NCBI GenBank assembly: GCA_003512365.1
Contig: DORI01000103.1
Span: forward strand, 5,487-11,677
Reading direction: 5' to 3'
Source of the DNA: Crocinitomicaceae bacterium
GTDB lineage: Bacteria; Bacteroidota; Bacteroidia; Flavobacteriales_D; Crocinitomicaceae
DNA: 6,191 bases
Part shown: positions 5,876-6,191 of the stretch, piece by piece
Layout of the letters: the number at the start of each line of letters is the position of its first letter
How positions within the stretch are numbered: the stretch's first letter is position 1
The notes under the pieces: generated by a model
Databases searched by the model: none
What the model was told of the DNA's origin: nothing
What the model saw: the letters and a program-made list of their open reading frames with translations, nothing else
Program-made: the position numbers and the translations under genes

Positions 5876-6191
5876 ATGATACTTATACTGAATTGTGGAA
5901 GTTCTAAAACGCCATTTATAGAAGAAATTATAAATGAATATAGCGACTTTCGTACGGTCGGTATTTTAGATCTCAACGAATTTGATTTTTCCAACTTCAA
6001 AGGTGTGGTAATTTCAGGCGCTCCCCTTTTGATTACTGAAATTAACATGGAGATTTACTTAAAAAGCATGGAGAAAGTTGTACAATCAAAACTTCCTATT
6101 CTTGGTATTTGTTTTGGTCATCAGCTGCTAGGTTTACACTTCGGAGCATTTGGTGCAAAAATGAAAGAAGATCGCGATTTCCGAGAAATAG
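5876..6191 (+). CDS. Class I glutamine amidotransferase (GuaA-like), 3' end outside window
   Basis: The ATG at 5876 opens a frame of 105 codons that runs off the right edge without a stop. The translation begins M-I-L-I-L-N-C-G-S-S and has V-V-I-S-G-A-P (44-50), then the class I amidotransferase nucleophile elbow L-P-I-L-G-I-C-F-G-H-Q-L-L (73-85) with Cys79, followed by H-F-G-A. These are the first half of a triad-type GATase domain, which releases ammonia from glutamine for a partner synthetase; the later His-Glu pair lies beyond the window. The sequence resembles the GATase part of GMP synthase and stand-alone GuaA-like subunits, but with the synthetase half unseen it could equally be one of the free-standing type 1 amidotransferases of unknown role. 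It starts 1 nt after the preceding stop, so it belongs to the same transcription unit. Confidence 0.85.
   Translation, partial: MILILNCGSSKTPFIEEIINEYSDFRTVGILDLNEFDFSNFKGVVISGAPLLITEINMEIYLKSMEKVVQSKLPILGICFGHQLLGLHFGAFGAKMKEDRDFREI

Noticed and set aside
5797..6048. Reverse-strand open frame of 83 codons
   Set aside because: It crosses the junction of two well-supported + strand genes, and its protein has no recognisable motif; a shadow frame.

Overview
The window looks like a chromosomal segment from a Bacteroidota bacterium, most likely Flavobacteriales or a close relative. Four things point that way: low GC; an incomplete gene ending in a type IX secretion (T9SS type B / gliding-motility) C-terminal domain; A/T-rich gene starts almost without Shine-Dalgarno sequences; and the order small membrane protein - mutL - rhomboid - rhomboid - exonuclease/endonuclease/phosphatase (EEP) protein, which I remember as typical of flavobacteria. 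The assignment rests on protein motifs and gene order only, with no database search.

Layout: every gene is on the + strand. Bases 1-295 hold the 3' end of a secreted-protein gene. Bases 296-359 are the only real intergenic gap; they carry a Bacteroidota-type -7 box (TAnnTTTG) just upstream of the next gene. From about 360 to the right edge, seven genes are packed with gaps of 0-2 nt or overlaps of 1-8 nt: a 104-residue single-span membrane protein, mutL (mismatch repair), two consecutive rhomboid intramembrane serine proteases, a membrane-anchored EEP-superfamily protein, a YciO-type member of the TsaC/Sua5/YrdC family, and the start of a class I glutamine amidotransferase cut by the window edge. 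The spacing suggests one transcription unit with translational coupling. No terminator, tRNA, rRNA, mobile element or CRISPR array was seen.

Functionally the unit mixes DNA repair (MutL), membrane proteolysis (two rhomboids with complete Ser/His pairs), a probably periplasmic phosphodiesterase-type enzyme and two metabolic or nucleotide-related enzymes. There is no obvious common pathway, so this looks like a conserved housekeeping operon rather than a dedicated new system. The points most worth a second look are the eroded endonuclease motif in MutL, the long loop inserted in the first rhomboid, the soluble tail of the second rhomboid, the YciO rather than TsaC character of the 204-residue protein, and the uncharacterised small membrane protein that leads the operon.
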